Of a DNA stretch of 64,000 bases, positions 35,786 through 48,644 are shown one piece after another (position 1 is the first letter of the stretch; the number at the start of each line of letters is the position of its first letter). The position numbers and the translations under genes were made by a program. Origin of the DNA: Acinonyx jubatus (taxonomy: Eukaryota > Chordata > Mammalia > Carnivora > Felidae); assembly GCF_027475565.1 (NCBI RefSeq), contig NC_069388.1, positions 40,926,478 through 40,990,477 on the forward strand, given 5' to 3'. The notes under the pieces are model-generated. The model had not been told where the DNA came from, ran no database searches, and saw only the letters and a program-made list of their open reading frames with translations.

Positions 35786-36169
35786 TTTTTTCCATATGAT
35801 TGTTGTCAGCCAGTGAGACGTCCTCACTGCCATCTTGGTGCCTCCGGCTTTTTGATACAAATCCCAGAATTCTTCATTCAGAATCTACTTCCTTCCAGCT
35901 TTACGTTCTAATTTGTCATCCCTACTTTTGACTTGAAAGGGCCAGGAAGGCTGGAGCTAAGTACATATAGCATTCTAGTACAGCATGAAGCTCCACATAG
36001 GACAAACTAGGTCCTTGATGAATCCTTGGTGATGATTAGGATGCCCAGGACATGCTTCCAGAGAGAGCCACCGTTAGCAGGATTCCCCAGAATCTAGTTC
36101 CTATGAAGACAGCTTACAGCTACACTCAAGAAGGTGTATTCATATTGGTATTCTATACTTCAAGAGGAT

Positions 36170-37070
36170 CTCTTTCTAGTTTGTATGCAATTGGAAACTC
36201 TCCTACAGTACTGGTAGAAAATGGTGGTGATGTGTGCAACCATTCTATAGAGCAATTTGTCAACACTTATCAAGGGCCTTAAAACTATTTACATTTCCAG
36301 GGGCACCTGGGTGGCTCAGCCAGTTGAGCGTCCAACTCTTGAATTCAGCTCAGGTCATGATCCCAGAGTCGTGGGATCGAGCCACACGTCAGGCTCTGTG
36401 CAAAGCATGGAACCTGCCTGAGATTCTCTCTCTCTCCCTCTGCCCTTCTCCCCAACACTCTCTCCCTCTTTCTCTAAAATAAAAAATAAACAATAAAAAA
36501 TGAAATGAAATGAAATGAAATGAAATGAAATGAAATGAAATGAAATAAATGTAAGAAACCAATAAACAAACAAACAAAAAAAACTATTTACACTTCTGGC
36601 CTACTAATTCCATCTCTACTTTTTTTCCCCCTGTGGAAGTAATCATGGAGAAACAAAAAGATTTAGCTGCTACATATATGTTCACCCCAATTGCTTGTGA
36701 TAACTTAACACTAGACAAAATGCCTACCAACAGACAAGAAGTAAGGCACAGAATACCCAAGGAATGCAATATCACGTGGTCATTAAAATAATGTAGGAAA
36801 ATATTTATGAAAAGAAAAGGTGAATAAGTGCAAAAACTCTTCATGAACCCGTCCTGGTTAAAGAACACATATAAATAATATATAAGTGCGTGTGTATAAA
36901 AGAGTATCCACATACATACACACACAAAGACAGAAATGGCTACACAGTGGAACAGCCAGGGGTAGAGACGAATATGCAGCGGCATGTTGACTATGCAGTA
37001 AGTTCATTTTTGCTTGTTTATAATTTCTAAGTTTTCCATAATGAACATGTTAAAACGTTAGACTGAAAAT
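36170..37070 (+). mobile_element. Old L1M 3' region, split by SINE
   Basis: TAGAGCAATTTGTCAACACT, CTACTAATTCCATCTCTACT, AATTGCTTGTGATAACTTAA, CGTGGTCATTAAAATAATGT and TTTTCCATAATGAACATGTT follow old L1M in order. A SINE cuts it at 36300. The minus-strand frame at 36584-36985 is a by-product. Confidence 0.65.
36301..36546 (+). mobile_element. Felid Can-SINE with (TGAAA)n tail
   Basis: GGGCACCTGGGTGGCTCAGC head with a short middle. The A-rich tail has turned into about nine TGAAA units (36500-36546). Flanks AAACTATTTACATTTC and AAACTATTTACACTTC form a target-site duplication with one mismatch. Confidence 0.93.
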
Positions 37071-38329
37071 AATTTTCACTCATCTGTCTTCATTCCTTGA
37101 TTGCTGATGACTTCAGACCATCCCCACTTAGGAGCCTTCCCAGCTACCGAGGTCTGCGGCGGCCCTGATGCCAGCCAAACCCCAGCTCGCAATGCCACAC
37201 TCCATGAAGCTCCTTGGATGGCTTACCAAATACATGTCTGATTTTTGATTTGGATATTTTTTGGTCCGAATGGATTTGAAAGCCAGATGTTTCTCGTCTT
37301 CAGAATTCAATTATTCAAATATACCCATGTAAATCAACTCACCACTGGTTATTGCTTAAAGGATGCTAATGCACAAGTGAAAATCTCTTTATTTTCGAGA
37401 CTGAAATGAATTTGGAATGTATATAATTTTGCTTAGAGCACTTTTGAGAAGCTGTGAAAGCTTCCGCATCCTGCCAAATTAGCTGTCTGTTTGCAGTCTC
37501 AGAGCAAGACAGAGGATGCCTAAGCAGTGGGCTTGGTTGCTTCATAAAGACTGTGCCGGTTACGGAGGAATCTTTCCCCCGCAGCGAAATTACTTCCTGG
37601 CAAAGACCCTCGCTGGGCACTACTCCAAAGTGGAACTAACTCCCAAAGGAAGTCACCGGGCTGCTTTGCCTCATCCAAAATTTCTCTGGCACCAAGTACC
37701 ACGCATGTGTGTATACAAATCTTAGTTTCCAGGGAGCTTGAGATGTAGGCCAGGAGTAAGTTCCAAAACTCTGCTAGAAATGATATACCCAACTTTATGT
37801 GCCCAATTTGACTGATTAAACGTTCTTGGGGAGTAAAGACTTCACTTTCAAAAACTCCAAATCTTACTATGATTTAGAGCATGAGGTTTTTTTTAGACAT
37901 GGGTGATGTGGAGAATCAGTAGGTTACCTGCTGAACAAAGGAAAAAGAACCGGTTGCTTTGCTGCTTTAGAGAGATAAGTTGGATCTCAACTGCATACAA
38001 TAATTTGTAAACTAGACATACTTCTTTCAGAGAGCTTTGCTGTAGGAGGAACTGAGTATTCAGCAGTAATTTTCAGTCTACTGCAAAAAAACAAAACCAA
38101 AAACTCAGGTCTATACGATACCAAAGAAACCAAGAGATATGGTCACTTGTAACAGTTAAGAAAGCCACAAAAAAGTATGCCTGCACGAGTGAAAAACTCA
38201 AAAGGCAGGGGCCAGCTAAAAAGTGGAGATACTAAAAAGGGCACAGGACCCATCTGAAGCACGAGGCATCTGAAGACCTATGAACAGACACATCCTTTGT
38301 GCTGGGAGCACATCTGCGGGCCAAAACCT

Positions 38330-38800
38330 ACCGCTCAATGAACATTTGTTAAGAGCCCACTATGTGGGAGCTTCTGGAGATTAAAAATGAGTAAGGAATG
38401 GTCTCTGCCCACAAGAAGCCTAGCGGGAAAGCAGACATAAACATCAATTAAATGAATTTGGAAAAGGCTCTGCTAAAAATATGCACAAAATGCCTGCAAG
38501 AGAATAAAGAGAAAGCATTTAGCTCAAATCGGAGACACACAGACTGCTTCTTGAGGAGACAATTCTGACACTCGGGCTTGAAAGATGAAGAGGACTGGCC
38601 AAGACAAAGAGTGGGACGGTTTTATGGATAGGTTTTATAGAGAGGCCTGACCTGGAGAGAGCTGTGAAAGATCTGTTTTGTCCACTTAATCCAAGGCATA
38701 AAGTTGGAGGTAGAAAGTGACAGAAGACAATGTTGGAGAACAGAATCATGAACGATTGTGCTGGAGCTTGGAAGTCACCACATGGGCACCGAGGGGCCAA
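38330..38800 (-). mobile_element. L2 copy, reverse
   Basis: TCAATGAACATTTGTTAAGA, GCCCACTATGTGGGAGCTTC, GGTCTCTGCCCACAAGAAGC, then ACAGAATCATGAACGATTGT follow reverse L2, with indels. Confidence 0.6.
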
Positions 38801-39025
38801 ATCAAATGCTGTGAAGAAGAGGGGTCTTAGAGAAAGAAGTCATCACAAAGGCTAAGGAGGTGTGACTTAAGGTTGGGACAGTCTTCCCAATGAGGCAGGT
38901 CAATGAGTCTGTCCTGTGCCACTGCAAAGAGGAAGTCAGGAATCACCTTCAGGGCCATGACAGTCACCTTAATGACATTTGCCAGTCCTCAGGTATTAAT
39001 CACACTGGCCATTTACTTTATTTTT

Positions 39026-39542
39026 TTTTTTAACTGAGGTATAATTGATAATATATTAGTTTCAGGTGAACACAGCGATTCTATATTTGTAGATGTTGCA
39101 AAATGATCACCATGATGAGTCTAGTTACCATCCATCACCATAGATAGTTACAAAAATTTTCTTCTTATGATGAGAACCTTTAAGATTTACTCTCTTAGAA
39201 ACTTTCAAATGTGCCATATAATAACATTAACTATAGTCACCATGCTGTACATTACTACACATTATATTACTTATTTACTTACTGGGAGTATGTACTTTTT
39301 TACCACCTGCATCCACTTGCCCTCCTCCCCTCTGGCAACCACCAATCTGTTCTCGGTATCTATGAGCTTAGTTCTTTTGTTTTGGCCGATCCGTTTCTTT
39401 AGATTCTACACGTAAGTGAAATCATATATATTTGTCTTTCTCTTTCTGACTTATTTCACTTAGCATAATGCCCTCAAGGTCCATCCATGTTGTCACAAAA
39501 GCAGGATTTCCTTCTCTTTTTTTATGGCTGAGTAGTATATCT
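39026..39542 (-). mobile_element. L1 3' end (L1M), reverse
   Basis: Reverse L1: AACTGAGGTATAATTGATAA, CCACCTGCATCCACTTGCCC, TTAGATTCTACACGTAAGTG, CATAATGCCCTCAAGGTCCA, and TATGGCTGAGTAGTATAT. Starts with a T run, so it is 3'-complete and 5'-truncated. Confidence 0.75.
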
Positions 39543-40199
39543 AGAGAAGAGATGAGGCAAATATGAGGTAGGGGATACCAACCTCTACACTAATCACCAG
39601 GGCTTGGCCACCTGCTGATCAGAGAATTCTGTGATAAGGATCCCCTTCAATGAGATGCAGCATATTGAGGGGCGGGGTCTGGGCTCAACTGCACAGCTTT
39701 CCTTAATTTAAAGACATCCCAGGAATCCTAGCCTGGCAAGTGCAAGGACAATGCTACTGGTGTCCTGATTTCTGACAGGCTTTACGAGGGTCTTCCTTGT
39801 GCAATGAGTTATGCTCCAAGGTGACTGAGCCCCTATCTGTCTTACTCACCCCAGCCCCAGTACAGGGCTGGACAAAGGACTGCCCTAAAACAGGAGCCAA
39901 AGGGATGAGGGGAAAGTGGTAAATGTTGTGAACATCTATTTTACTCAACAAGGGAAACCTCCTTCATCCTGTTGTTTGGTCAAGCCACAGAGACTCCAGC
40001 TTTGTCCAGGGGTATGCAGCGGCTGACAGAGTACTCAAATGCACAGTCACTTATGGGAGAAAGTTCAAGGCATGGGGCTCAGTTTTTCAAGGTTGTACTC
40101 ATTATTCTCCTGCCTCTTGACAACCCGCTCTTCCTTCCCTTGTATCTGTATTTCAGCCAGGTAGCATGCCACCCCCAACCAATTATTTAAGCCAGAAAA

Positions 40200-40470
40200 C
40201 AGAAGTCAACATCTTTACTTCCCATATCCAATTAATCATCCAGGCTTCATGACTTCCTGCCCCAAATGGCTGTGGAGCCCACCCCTTCTTCTAGGTTCCT
40301 TTGATCACTGTCTCAGTTCAAGCCCTCACCTCTGCGTCCTTCCCGTAGCTTCCTTGGTGCCTCTGTTACTCAGCTGCCAGAGTGAATCTGTCAATGCAAA
40401 GATGATCACATCTCTCCTTGGCTAGAAAAACTTCTTGGATTCCTACCATCAATTAGGTTTTAAGATACCC
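40200..40470 (+). mobile_element. L2 fragment
   Basis: CCTCACCTCTGCGTCCTTCC, CAGCTGCCAGAGTGAATCTG and GATGATCACATCTCTCCTTG follow forward L2. Confidence 0.55.
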
Positions 40471-40659
40471 AATCTCAATGGGCTGGTTAAACTGAACGTG
40501 ACAGTGCTTGAGAGAGGTCATCAGGAAATCAATCTATGTTAGATTTATGTTCATCATTTGTTTACTGTATTTATTGGGGGAACTGAATTTTGAGATCTTC
40601 TTTCTTTCTATATTTCCAGACATCACTTTCCGGATAAAACATTCTTGAGAAAATGGAAG

Positions 40660-41645
40660 AGAAAAAAAACTTTTTTAACAAAATACAAAGGAACATCACC
40701 CCCCCCCCCCATACCCATAGGATGGCTATTATTTAAAAAAAAAAAAAAAAAAAAGAGGGGCACCTAGATGGCTTAGTCAGTTAAGCGTCCGACTCTTGGT
40801 TTCGGTTCAGGTCATGATCTCACCATTCATGGGATGGAGCCCACACTGTTCGTGCCCTGCTTGTGCCCTCTCTCTCTCTCTCTCTCTCTCTCTCAAAATA
40901 AATTAAAAAAAAAAAACTTTAAAAAGTAAAAAGAAAAAAAATTTTAACGAAAAAAGAAAAAAACAGAACAGAAAACAAGTGTTGGCGAGGATGTGGAGAA
41001 TTTGGAACCCTTGTGCACCGTTGGTGGGAATGTAAAATGGTACAGATGCTGTGGAAAATGGGATGGCAGTTTCTCAAAAAACTAAAAACAGAATTACCAC
41101 ATCCCCAACAATTCCACTTCTGGGTATATACCCAAAAGAACCGAAAGCAGGGCCTGAAACAGATATTTGTATACCCGTGTTCATATCAGCATTATTCACA
41201 ACAGCCAAAAGGTAGGAGCAACCCAAGTGTCCCTCAACAGGTGAGTGGATAAACAAGATGTGGTACATATGTCCAATGGAATGTTATTCAGCCTTAAAAA
41301 GGAAGGAGGAAGTTCTGACACGTGCTACAACAGGGATGAACTTAGAAGACATTATGCTAAGTGAAATAAGCTAGTCTCAAAAAGCCAAATAATGCAGGAG
41401 TCTACTTACGTGAGGTACCCCAAGTAGTCAAACTTCCGAAACAGAAACTACAATGGTGATCACCAGGGTTTGGGAGAAGGAGGGAATGGGCAGTTACTGT
41501 CTAATGGGCACAGAGTTTCAGTTTTATAAAATGGAGAGTTCTGGAGATGAGCTGCACAATAATGTGAATGCACTGAACTGTACACTTAAAAGTGGTTAAG
41601 GCAGTAAATTTTATGTTAAGTATGCTATCACAATTTAAAACAGTG
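40660..41645 (+). mobile_element. L1M 3' end, split by SINE
   Basis: GGATGGCTATTATTTAAAAA before the SINE and AAGTGTTGGCGAGGATGTGG after it are one L1. It continues GGTGGGAATGTAAAATGGTA, CCACTTCTGGGTATATACCC, GACATTATGCTAAGTGAAAT and TGTACACTTAAAAGTGGTTA. It is the end of ORF2 plus the 3' UTR, broken by many changes. Confidence 0.85.
40757..40918 (+). mobile_element. Short felid Can-SINE inside L1M
   Basis: GGGGCACCTAGATGGCTTAG head, GGTTCAGGTCATGATCTCAC, then a direct jump to the CT repeat: most of the middle is missing. A-rich tail follows. Confidence 0.9.
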
Positions 41646-43646
41646 AAGAAATGAGCTACCAAATGCTGATGAATATACAGAAATTGTTCTCTGTTGCATT
41701 TGGGGCCATATATTTTAATCATGGTCATAACTTCTGGACGTGCTAATCGAATTTATAAAAACATTACACATACACGGGTACCGTGGATGTGCCTAGAGAA
41801 CCCGAGCTGCCATTCCTCTCCTACTTCTAATCCACCTGCCCGAACCCCAGTGCATCTCCGGGAGGAAAAGCTCTGTCTGCTCATCCATACTTGGCTTTCA
41901 GAATGCTCCCGAGCCAGGCCTGAATCTGCGGACTCCTCTTAGCACACCCTTCTGCTCAGCAGGACTCTCTCTTCCCAGCACTCCTCTGCTCGGCCCACAA
42001 AACTGCCCACTCCCAGAATCTCTTCTGTCCAGCCTGCCTCTCCTACTTGCAAACATCTCAAGGTCCGGCACAGAATCCAGTTTATTTGTGAATCTTGGAG
42101 AGAATTCTCGAGAAGAACTGAGGGGAGTGACTTGGGATTTCTAAGGGGAGGGTGTCCAAGACCAAATCTTCACTTAATATCCTTCCTCACTTTGTCCTCC
42201 AAGCTGAGGCAGTACTGCAGACTCCCGACAGCTTCATATCCTCAACTACAGAGAAGAAAGCACTAGACCAGAGGCTTCAGACCGGGTTTCACTTAAGGCT
42301 CCTAATAACCCCCACTATCCCTTCCATACTACCCTTCTCCTGAGATGCTCTCTGGCTATTTATTCCAGGCGTGTGTCGCTATGGCACTGAGAGGGAGCTG
42401 AATGGGATGGAACGGGAAAATTTTATGATAGGGACAGCTGGGTTGAGGAAACAGTGTTCCTGGGAATTAGGCTTAAGACTCAGATTCCATGATGCCGGCT
42501 GGAGGCAATCGCAATGTCAAGAAGGATTCCTTCTGGAAGTCTCTGGTTTTCTAGGTTACCCAACATATTACAAGGCAAGGCTACATGAGGAGGATCACTT
42601 CCCAGACCTCCCAGGGGCAACTCTCTGCCCTGAATCACATGCTGCCTGGCCTTCACTCAAAATGAGTTCACGGGCATGTGCCTGTTCTCCTGGGCAGAAA
42701 GAACATTCATCTGACACTTCTAGGTTCTCTACACAGAAGACTCTCAATAAATATGTGTTGATCTGTGCAAGCATCTCAGGGCTATTTTCCATCTTGAGAA
42801 ACTAACATGCTCTTGTTCCAAGCAGCTCATTATCTAGCTATAAATAAATATTTAATCAGCGTCCAAGTAGAAAACATATTTCTTCCAATGGTCTTCCAGT
42901 TTATCATGTGGTACTTACTTTAAGCCAAGGGTATTTACACCTGTAACATCAAAAAAAGTATAAACAGCATGGCGATACTTTAATCCCGCTTCATTTTGCC
43001 AAGTTGCTAGAGCAGACACCTCGTGACACCCATAAATCAGAGTAGGAAATTTTTCTCCAATTATGCTTTAATTCATGGGCAATCATTCTCTACAGCAGGT
43101 GGCAAGTTGAGGGGGGCTAGACGTGAGGGAGCATGAAGTCAGGCTGGCGAAGTATTGAGTAATTTTAATCTGAGCTTTTACAAATGAGCACCGCAAGGGT
43201 GGCAGAGACAAAATGTGCCTGTTAACTGAAGCCAGGTGAACAGGATGCACAACGGCAGTATCAAATGCATCTAGAACCATCTCCTCAGCCAACTGCAATG
43301 TAATCTAACACAGATGCTGCTTCTCACTTGAATTCTCTGATTGTCTTGGTCTAATTAATTTCATCACAAGACCATCTTCCCATTTTGTTGTTTGAGGATC
43401 CTGAACATGACCTTGAGATTATTCACATAACTTCAGTGTCATTTAGGAATTGACCCATGTGACAGAAACACATTCCTTTATATAGTATACCATTTTTCAC
43501 TCTTTGGAATATCCATGCCCAGAGAAATTAGCAAAAAATCCTTTCCCAAGAGGATCTATGTATCCTACTAAAATTTCCCTCTTAATCTGTTTGCTAAACA
43601 TTTACTATGCACGTTACATGAATGACACTTCAACATACAGAAATTA
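41646..43646. other. KIF16B intron, nothing recognised
   Basis: Includes a 144-codon plus frame at 42371-42805 without family resemblance, splice support or a promoter. No confident repeat beyond a MIR-like tail near 42740 (CTCAATAAATATGTGTTGAT). Confidence 0.5.
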
Positions 43647-43858
43647 GCCTGGGTGGCTCAGTCAGCTAAGCATCCCACTCTTGGTTTTGGTTCAGGTCAT
43701 GATCTCATGGTTTCATGAGTTCGAACCCCAGGTTGGGTTCCGAGCATGAGGCCTGCTTGGGATTCTTTCTCTCTCCCTTTCTTCCTACCCCTCCCCCACT
43801 TGCACTGTCTCTGTCTCTCAACATAAATAAACTTTAAAATATAATAAAATAAAATAAA
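43647..43858 (+). mobile_element. Felid Can-SINE, 5'-shortened, 12-bp TSD
   Basis: Starts at GCCTGGGTGGCTCAGTCAGC, lacking the first bases. It ends in an (AAAAT)n tail. ATACAGAAATTA flanks it on both sides (43635-43646 and 43859-43870). Confidence 0.92.
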
Positions 43859-43950
43859 ATACAGAAATTACTACAAGTAATTTACTTGTAATTTACTACA
43901 AGTAAATTTACTACAAGTAAATTACTACAGTAATTACTACAATTACTGAC
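43859..43950. repeat. Degenerate ACTACAAGTAAATT repeat
   Basis: Several near-copies of TTTACTACAAGTAA in direct and partly inverted arrangement, starting inside the right copy of the SINE target duplication. Confidence 0.85.
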
Positions 43951-43984
43951 CTCAAAACACTTCCAATCAAATAGGAGAGACACT

Positions 43985-44720
43985 CACACGAGCCAAACTC
44001 TTGTGCAAAGGCCACCTCATGCCAATTCTCCCTGCTTCCCCTATCTCAGGAACAGACACACCATCTGCCCAGCTATTTACATCTGAAACCTGGGCATGAC
44101 CCTTGATTCCATGGCACTCCATCTCTAGGGCTACCACCCAATTCTAAGCCACTCTCACTTCTACGTGGACAAAGGAAACAGCTTTCTAAACGGTTTCTTG
44201 TTTTCGTGCTACTTTCTCCAAGTAACATACGTTCTAAGGTTAGTAGGAAGTACATCATCGGGCTGCTTTTCTTCTGAAAGCCCTGGAAGAGTTCCCTAGC
44301 CCTCTTAGAAAAGAGACAAACTCCTGCCAATGGCCTAAGAGGCCTTATATAGCTGGCCCCAGTCTATGCACCAGCCTCACCTCCGATGACTGAATTCCCT
44401 CTACTCTGAGCTCTTGCTGTTCCTCGGGTAGAAGCCATTGCACTTGTCCTCTTCCTGGAAGACTCTCCTCTCTCCCACTTTCTGTCATTCCAGAGTCTTG
44501 GATTCAATGTCACCTCCTCAGGAAGCCCTCCCTGATCACTCCACTGCTCAGGACATTTCATTCCCACTTTCTGCACCCATTTGTAAATCCCCTGTGCCTG
44601 CCTCTCTCCTCTAGCGAGCTGTAAACTGACCCTGTCAGGGTTGTGGGCAGCTGTGCCCCTGGGTAGAACTATGCTCCCCACAGGAGGCAGGCAGAAAAGG
44701 CTTGTTGTTTGATGAATGTC
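43985..44720 (+). mobile_element. L2 copy
   Basis: AAACCTGGGCATGACCCTTG, GAAAGCCCTGGAAGAGTTCC, GAGCTCTTGCTGTTCCTCGG, GATTCAATGTCACCTCCTCA then GGAAGCCCTCCCTGATCACT are in forward L2 order. The 156-codon minus frame at 44364-44834 lies mostly in it and is not a gene. Confidence 0.75.
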
Positions 44721-47133
44721 CATTACAAAGAGGACCAGAATGAGGATGACAGAATGTACAGTGAAGAAGGAGCACTTCCTTTCAACTGGGAGAGGAAAGA
44801 TGCGAATAGCCTCCAGAGGAGAGACTGCATGCACTGTGTTTTAGAGGACAAGTAAGCACATCCCAAAACGCATGCCAGAGCTCTGAAACTAGCAAAAGAC
44901 AAGCCCAAAAGGCACGGCTAGTCCAGGCAGGTCTGAGCAACAGAAGGGTCCCTGAAATGGCTAAAACCCAGAACACATGCAGGGATGTGCTACGAGGACG
45001 GCACTCACGGTGGAGAGCCTGAGTGACACGGTAAGGGGTTAGCATTCTATTGTTTGGGACCACAGAAAGTCACCGAAAAGTTTGGAGCGTGAAAAATTAG
45101 TACACTCTAACCTGTATTTTATAAACATTGAGAAAGATCGTTGTAATGTAAAAACCAGCAAACAACCTAAACTGGCATCACTTTTAAGAGGACTACATAT
45201 TCACCTCTGCTTGGAGGAGAAAAAAAGAAGTCCTTGGATACCATGTGGCAATGCAAGGGAGAGGGGGGCTCACAGCTGGTGACCCTGTGTCTCCAAGAGG
45301 ATGAGCTGACTGCACATCAGTCTGGGGCTTTTCAAAGGCACCGAACAGCCACATAAGATTTCCAAATGGGTTCAAAGTAAAAGGCCCCAGCATCATGGAT
45401 AAAGAAGCTGGTAACTGGATTCCAGGACTAGAGCTGGGTCCTGGACTGGGAGATGATTACGAGCAAGCATGGTACGCATTCCAGAACAGTTTAGTCAAAC
45501 AATACTGAACAGATGGGCTCACAATACTTAAACTGAAATTAACCCCAAAGACTGGCATATTATATTAAACAAAGTGAGTATATGAATGACTCCATCCCAG
45601 CCACCACAAAAGGCAGTTGCTAACGCTACTGCAAGGGACTGAAGACCTCTAACAGAACATGCCTTCCAAAGCAGCGATAACCCAGGCGCTCTGAGGGCTT
45701 TATCGATACAGATTATTTCAAGACAGACTTATTTGATGAGCACAACTCTCCTCAACAGCTATGTAATAAGATGGGAGAGCTGACCTGTAAAATGGGTAAA
45801 GACAAAGGCTGACAAAGTTAACTGTGGCTTGTACTTGCAGAAGTTCTGGAGAGTGGGAGAGGCCCAGGAGCCTGCAGTTATGATGTTGCACTGGGTGGTT
45901 GTTTTTTGTTTTGTTTTTTCCTTTGGGTTTTCTGTTTGTTTGTTTGTTTGTTTGTTTGTTTGTTTTGGCTCCAGCCAGGTGTGAAATCAAATCTGGTCTT
46001 CAGCTTGCCTATAAAATGAGGAATCCTGGAAAAAAGATCAAAGGTCTCTCCCAGATTTAAACTCCCATGGCAATGAAGAAATCCCTTGTAGGCATAACCT
46101 GCTTTTCACAAACCAGTGAAGGGACTTGTGCCAGAAGAGGGATGCCTCCAGACTCAGTATCTGTGAGCACTGCCCAGGTGGGGTGGGGGCTCTAGCAGGG
46201 CACCGGCCCCAGGTCTGAAAAGGCCCCCAGCTGGAGATAAGCAGGGAATTACATGGTCACTGCATGGGCTGAGACCTTACGTGGGCCAGCAAATGGCTAT
46301 AAATTCTCCATATGTCAAGCGGGGACAGTCACCCAGAGAATTAAGACAACGGGTATGAGATGCCGAATGCAGTGCCTGGCATGGAATGCAGCCACTCCTC
46401 AGTGCAGCGCAGTTCTAAAAGACGTCGTCGTCAGTTTTACATCACTTTTTCAGTTGTTAGATTTACCTCTGCTGATTTACAGGAAATTCCCTCTGTAGGA
46501 AAGATAAAACTGTGGGACCTCATAAAACAGGAAAGGACCCCAAAGTCCTTTCGTGCAGTTCCCTGTTCTTAGGCATTTTCATTGTCACCACCACATCACT
46601 ACTGAAACTGTGAAGGACCTGAGCAACCCAGCCACAAAGTTCTTTGTGTCCCCAGGGGTCCCCCCCAAGGCTTGGATGTACTGCACACAATTTCCTGCAC
46701 TCCTGGATGCCCTCAGAATCAAAATTGTCTGTTATTACAATAAATTTATAAAATGAGATGAAAGTGCCTAAACCAAGGGGATCACGCACTACATAATCAA
46801 AGAGCCAATTCTAAAATAATAGACAATTACGAAAATGATAACGAAGGCTGTAACAACCCTCACTAATGCTTCTTACGCTGTTAAGCAAAAAAAAAAAAAA
46901 AAAAAAAAAAAAATCGGAACACACAATCTCATTTATGTTGTGATTACAATGAAGTAAAATTATGTACAGACAGAGCAAGGGCTGAAAAGCGACTTGGGAA
47001 ATGACTATGGCTGATTTGCTAAGGAGGAGCAATTGCAGAAATTTTATTTTTATCTAGTGACTTTAATGGGGTTGACACAATAAACACCACAAAAGTGACA
47101 GTCACAGGGAAGGAGACGCTGCTGTTCACTCAC
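44721..47133. other. KIF16B intron, mostly unrecognised
   Basis: Contains a (TTTG)n run at 45926-45966, an A27 homopolymer at 46887-46913 and a possible MIR fragment near 46240-46415 (CAGTGCCTGGCATGGAATGC). No gene seen. Confidence 0.6.
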
Positions 47134-47222
47134 CCTGGGTTATACAACATGACCGTGGACAGGTTCTCACAGGACTTCGAGAGGTCAGTCATGGACAAGC
47201 TGAAGGAGGACAGAAGGCCACT
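47134..47222 (-). CDS. KIF16B: KIF16B exon: Ser-rich linker after FHA
   Basis: This 89-nt exon encodes SGLLSSFSLSMTDLSKSCEN, then LSTVMLYNPG with the last Gly codon split. It is the serine-rich linker between the FHA domain and the coiled-coil stalk. Several serines (SLSMTDLSKS) make it a plausible phosphorylation region, but that is inference. The acceptor is GCTCTTAG|AGTGG and the donor CCAGG|GTGAGT. The split Gly (GG plus A) joins correctly to CTTGAATTT in the exon at 22313-22366, giving NPG-LEFE as in the family. The 24.8-kb intron that follows is the largest in the window. Confidence 0.96.
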
Positions 47223-48644
47223 CTAAGAGCAGACACAGGGCAGAGCGGTTACCTTAGTGGGGGAGAGAGGGCCAGAGCCCTGGACTCACTGCTCTCACCT
47301 TGTGAGAGGCAATGAGGTACATATACCCCTCATTAGCACGCACGCCAACTGGTCTACCTGAGGGCAGCAAATCAGGGACAGCCAAGCAACAAATACAACT
47401 CCAACCCAAGCCTCAGCTAACCACAGCGGGACCCCAGCATGCCCGGACAGGGGAAGCTAGCCAGGAAGTGCACAACCATGAGGATCTCTTCGACCACGCT
47501 GCACTGAAGTGGAGGGAAGGGTCACCCTCCATTCCTGGCGGGAGCTGTGTCCTGTTCTCAGCAACACTCACATGTGTTGAGGAATAAAGATGAGGAGGGA
47601 GAGGGGAAGGGAGACCAAAAAGTAAGAGCTTAACCTGTTTGCTTCCATGGAAAGCTACTGGCAAATATATTTTCCTCCCTCTCTTCCTCTGCAACTGTGA
47701 ACCAATAAGGACCCTCCAGGGAGACCATGGGCCAGAATAGATAAGAGGTTTCACTGGCTGGAATGAGCAACCGTGGAGAAGGCTGGGGTTTGCAGCTTTC
47801 TCGTTCTTTCCCATGGAAGGCACTGGCACCCTTGGGTAGCCCTCACAATAGGAGGTTGACATGCAGGGCTCTGTGACTTAGGGGTGAAGGGCAGACCCTT
47901 TAGGTCAGCGGGTCAAGGCAGCAGTGCAGGCTGGCCATGTGCTAGTTAGGGAACAAGTAAGCCTCAGTTTCTCATCTTGATCATCTGTGACATGGGGTTA
48001 GTAAGAGCTGCTACACAGATAAAGCAGTAAAATATGCTGTAGAAGTTTCATACAGTGCCTGGCTCATAGAAATGTTAGCTGCAGCCTTTACCTTCCTCAG
48101 TCTAAGGATATACGGTGTCCCAAGACACATTCTCTCTCATCTCTTCCCTTCTCTCTCAGGTCTTCTACCCACCTCACCCGTCCTGCACTTAGAGTGCCCT
48201 CTGGATGACCCTATCCAACTAGCTGTCCCAAACTCACCCCCTCTCTGCTTCACACCCTAACCAGGAGTCTCATTTGCTATGGCTGAAAGTAAAAAGGAAG
48301 CAAGCCTTTGGATGAAACTGATTCTGATATTGGGTTAACTCCTAAAACAGATCCTCATAAGTGGAAGTCACTCCCCACTTAATGCAAAACAATGCCCAAC
48401 TCCTTTTGGGGGGTGGAGGGGTGAAGAGAAGGATCTAGAAGGAGCCATTTCTCCCCCTGCTCTGTACTTGACCAGTTTGCTTTCCTACTTCATCAGCTAA
48501 TCATCCACTGAGAAACAACTCCATACAGTTAGTACAGGCTACAGCGTGACTTTTCTAGTTCCGTACTCCAGAAAATCAAACTGCTCCCACAGCCCCAGCC
48601 CCACCAGAATCAGAATTGGCTCCTGGAGATGTTATGCTGCTCAC
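47223..48644. other. KIF16B intron with MIR fragment
   Basis: 1.4-kb intron. 47940-48095 resembles MIR in plus orientation (AAGCCTCAGTTTCTCATCTT, ACATGGGGTTAGTAAGAGCT, CATACAGTGCCTGGCTCATA). The 149-codon minus frame at 47413-47862 has no family resemblance. I cannot exclude a minor exon, but see no support for one. Confidence 0.6.

Noticed and set aside
36355..36985. Minus frames rich in Phe, Ser and His and a 133-codon frame
   Set aside because: They come from the (TGAAA)n run, the SINE and the old L1M read backwards.
44364..44834. 156-codon minus frame
   Set aside because: Lies largely in a recognisable forward L2 element.
47413..47862. 149-codon minus frame just upstream of the linker exon
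   Set aside because: It is in the sense direction, but no acceptor/donor pair with the right phase and no family sequence was found. The two flanking KIF16B exons already join correctly.
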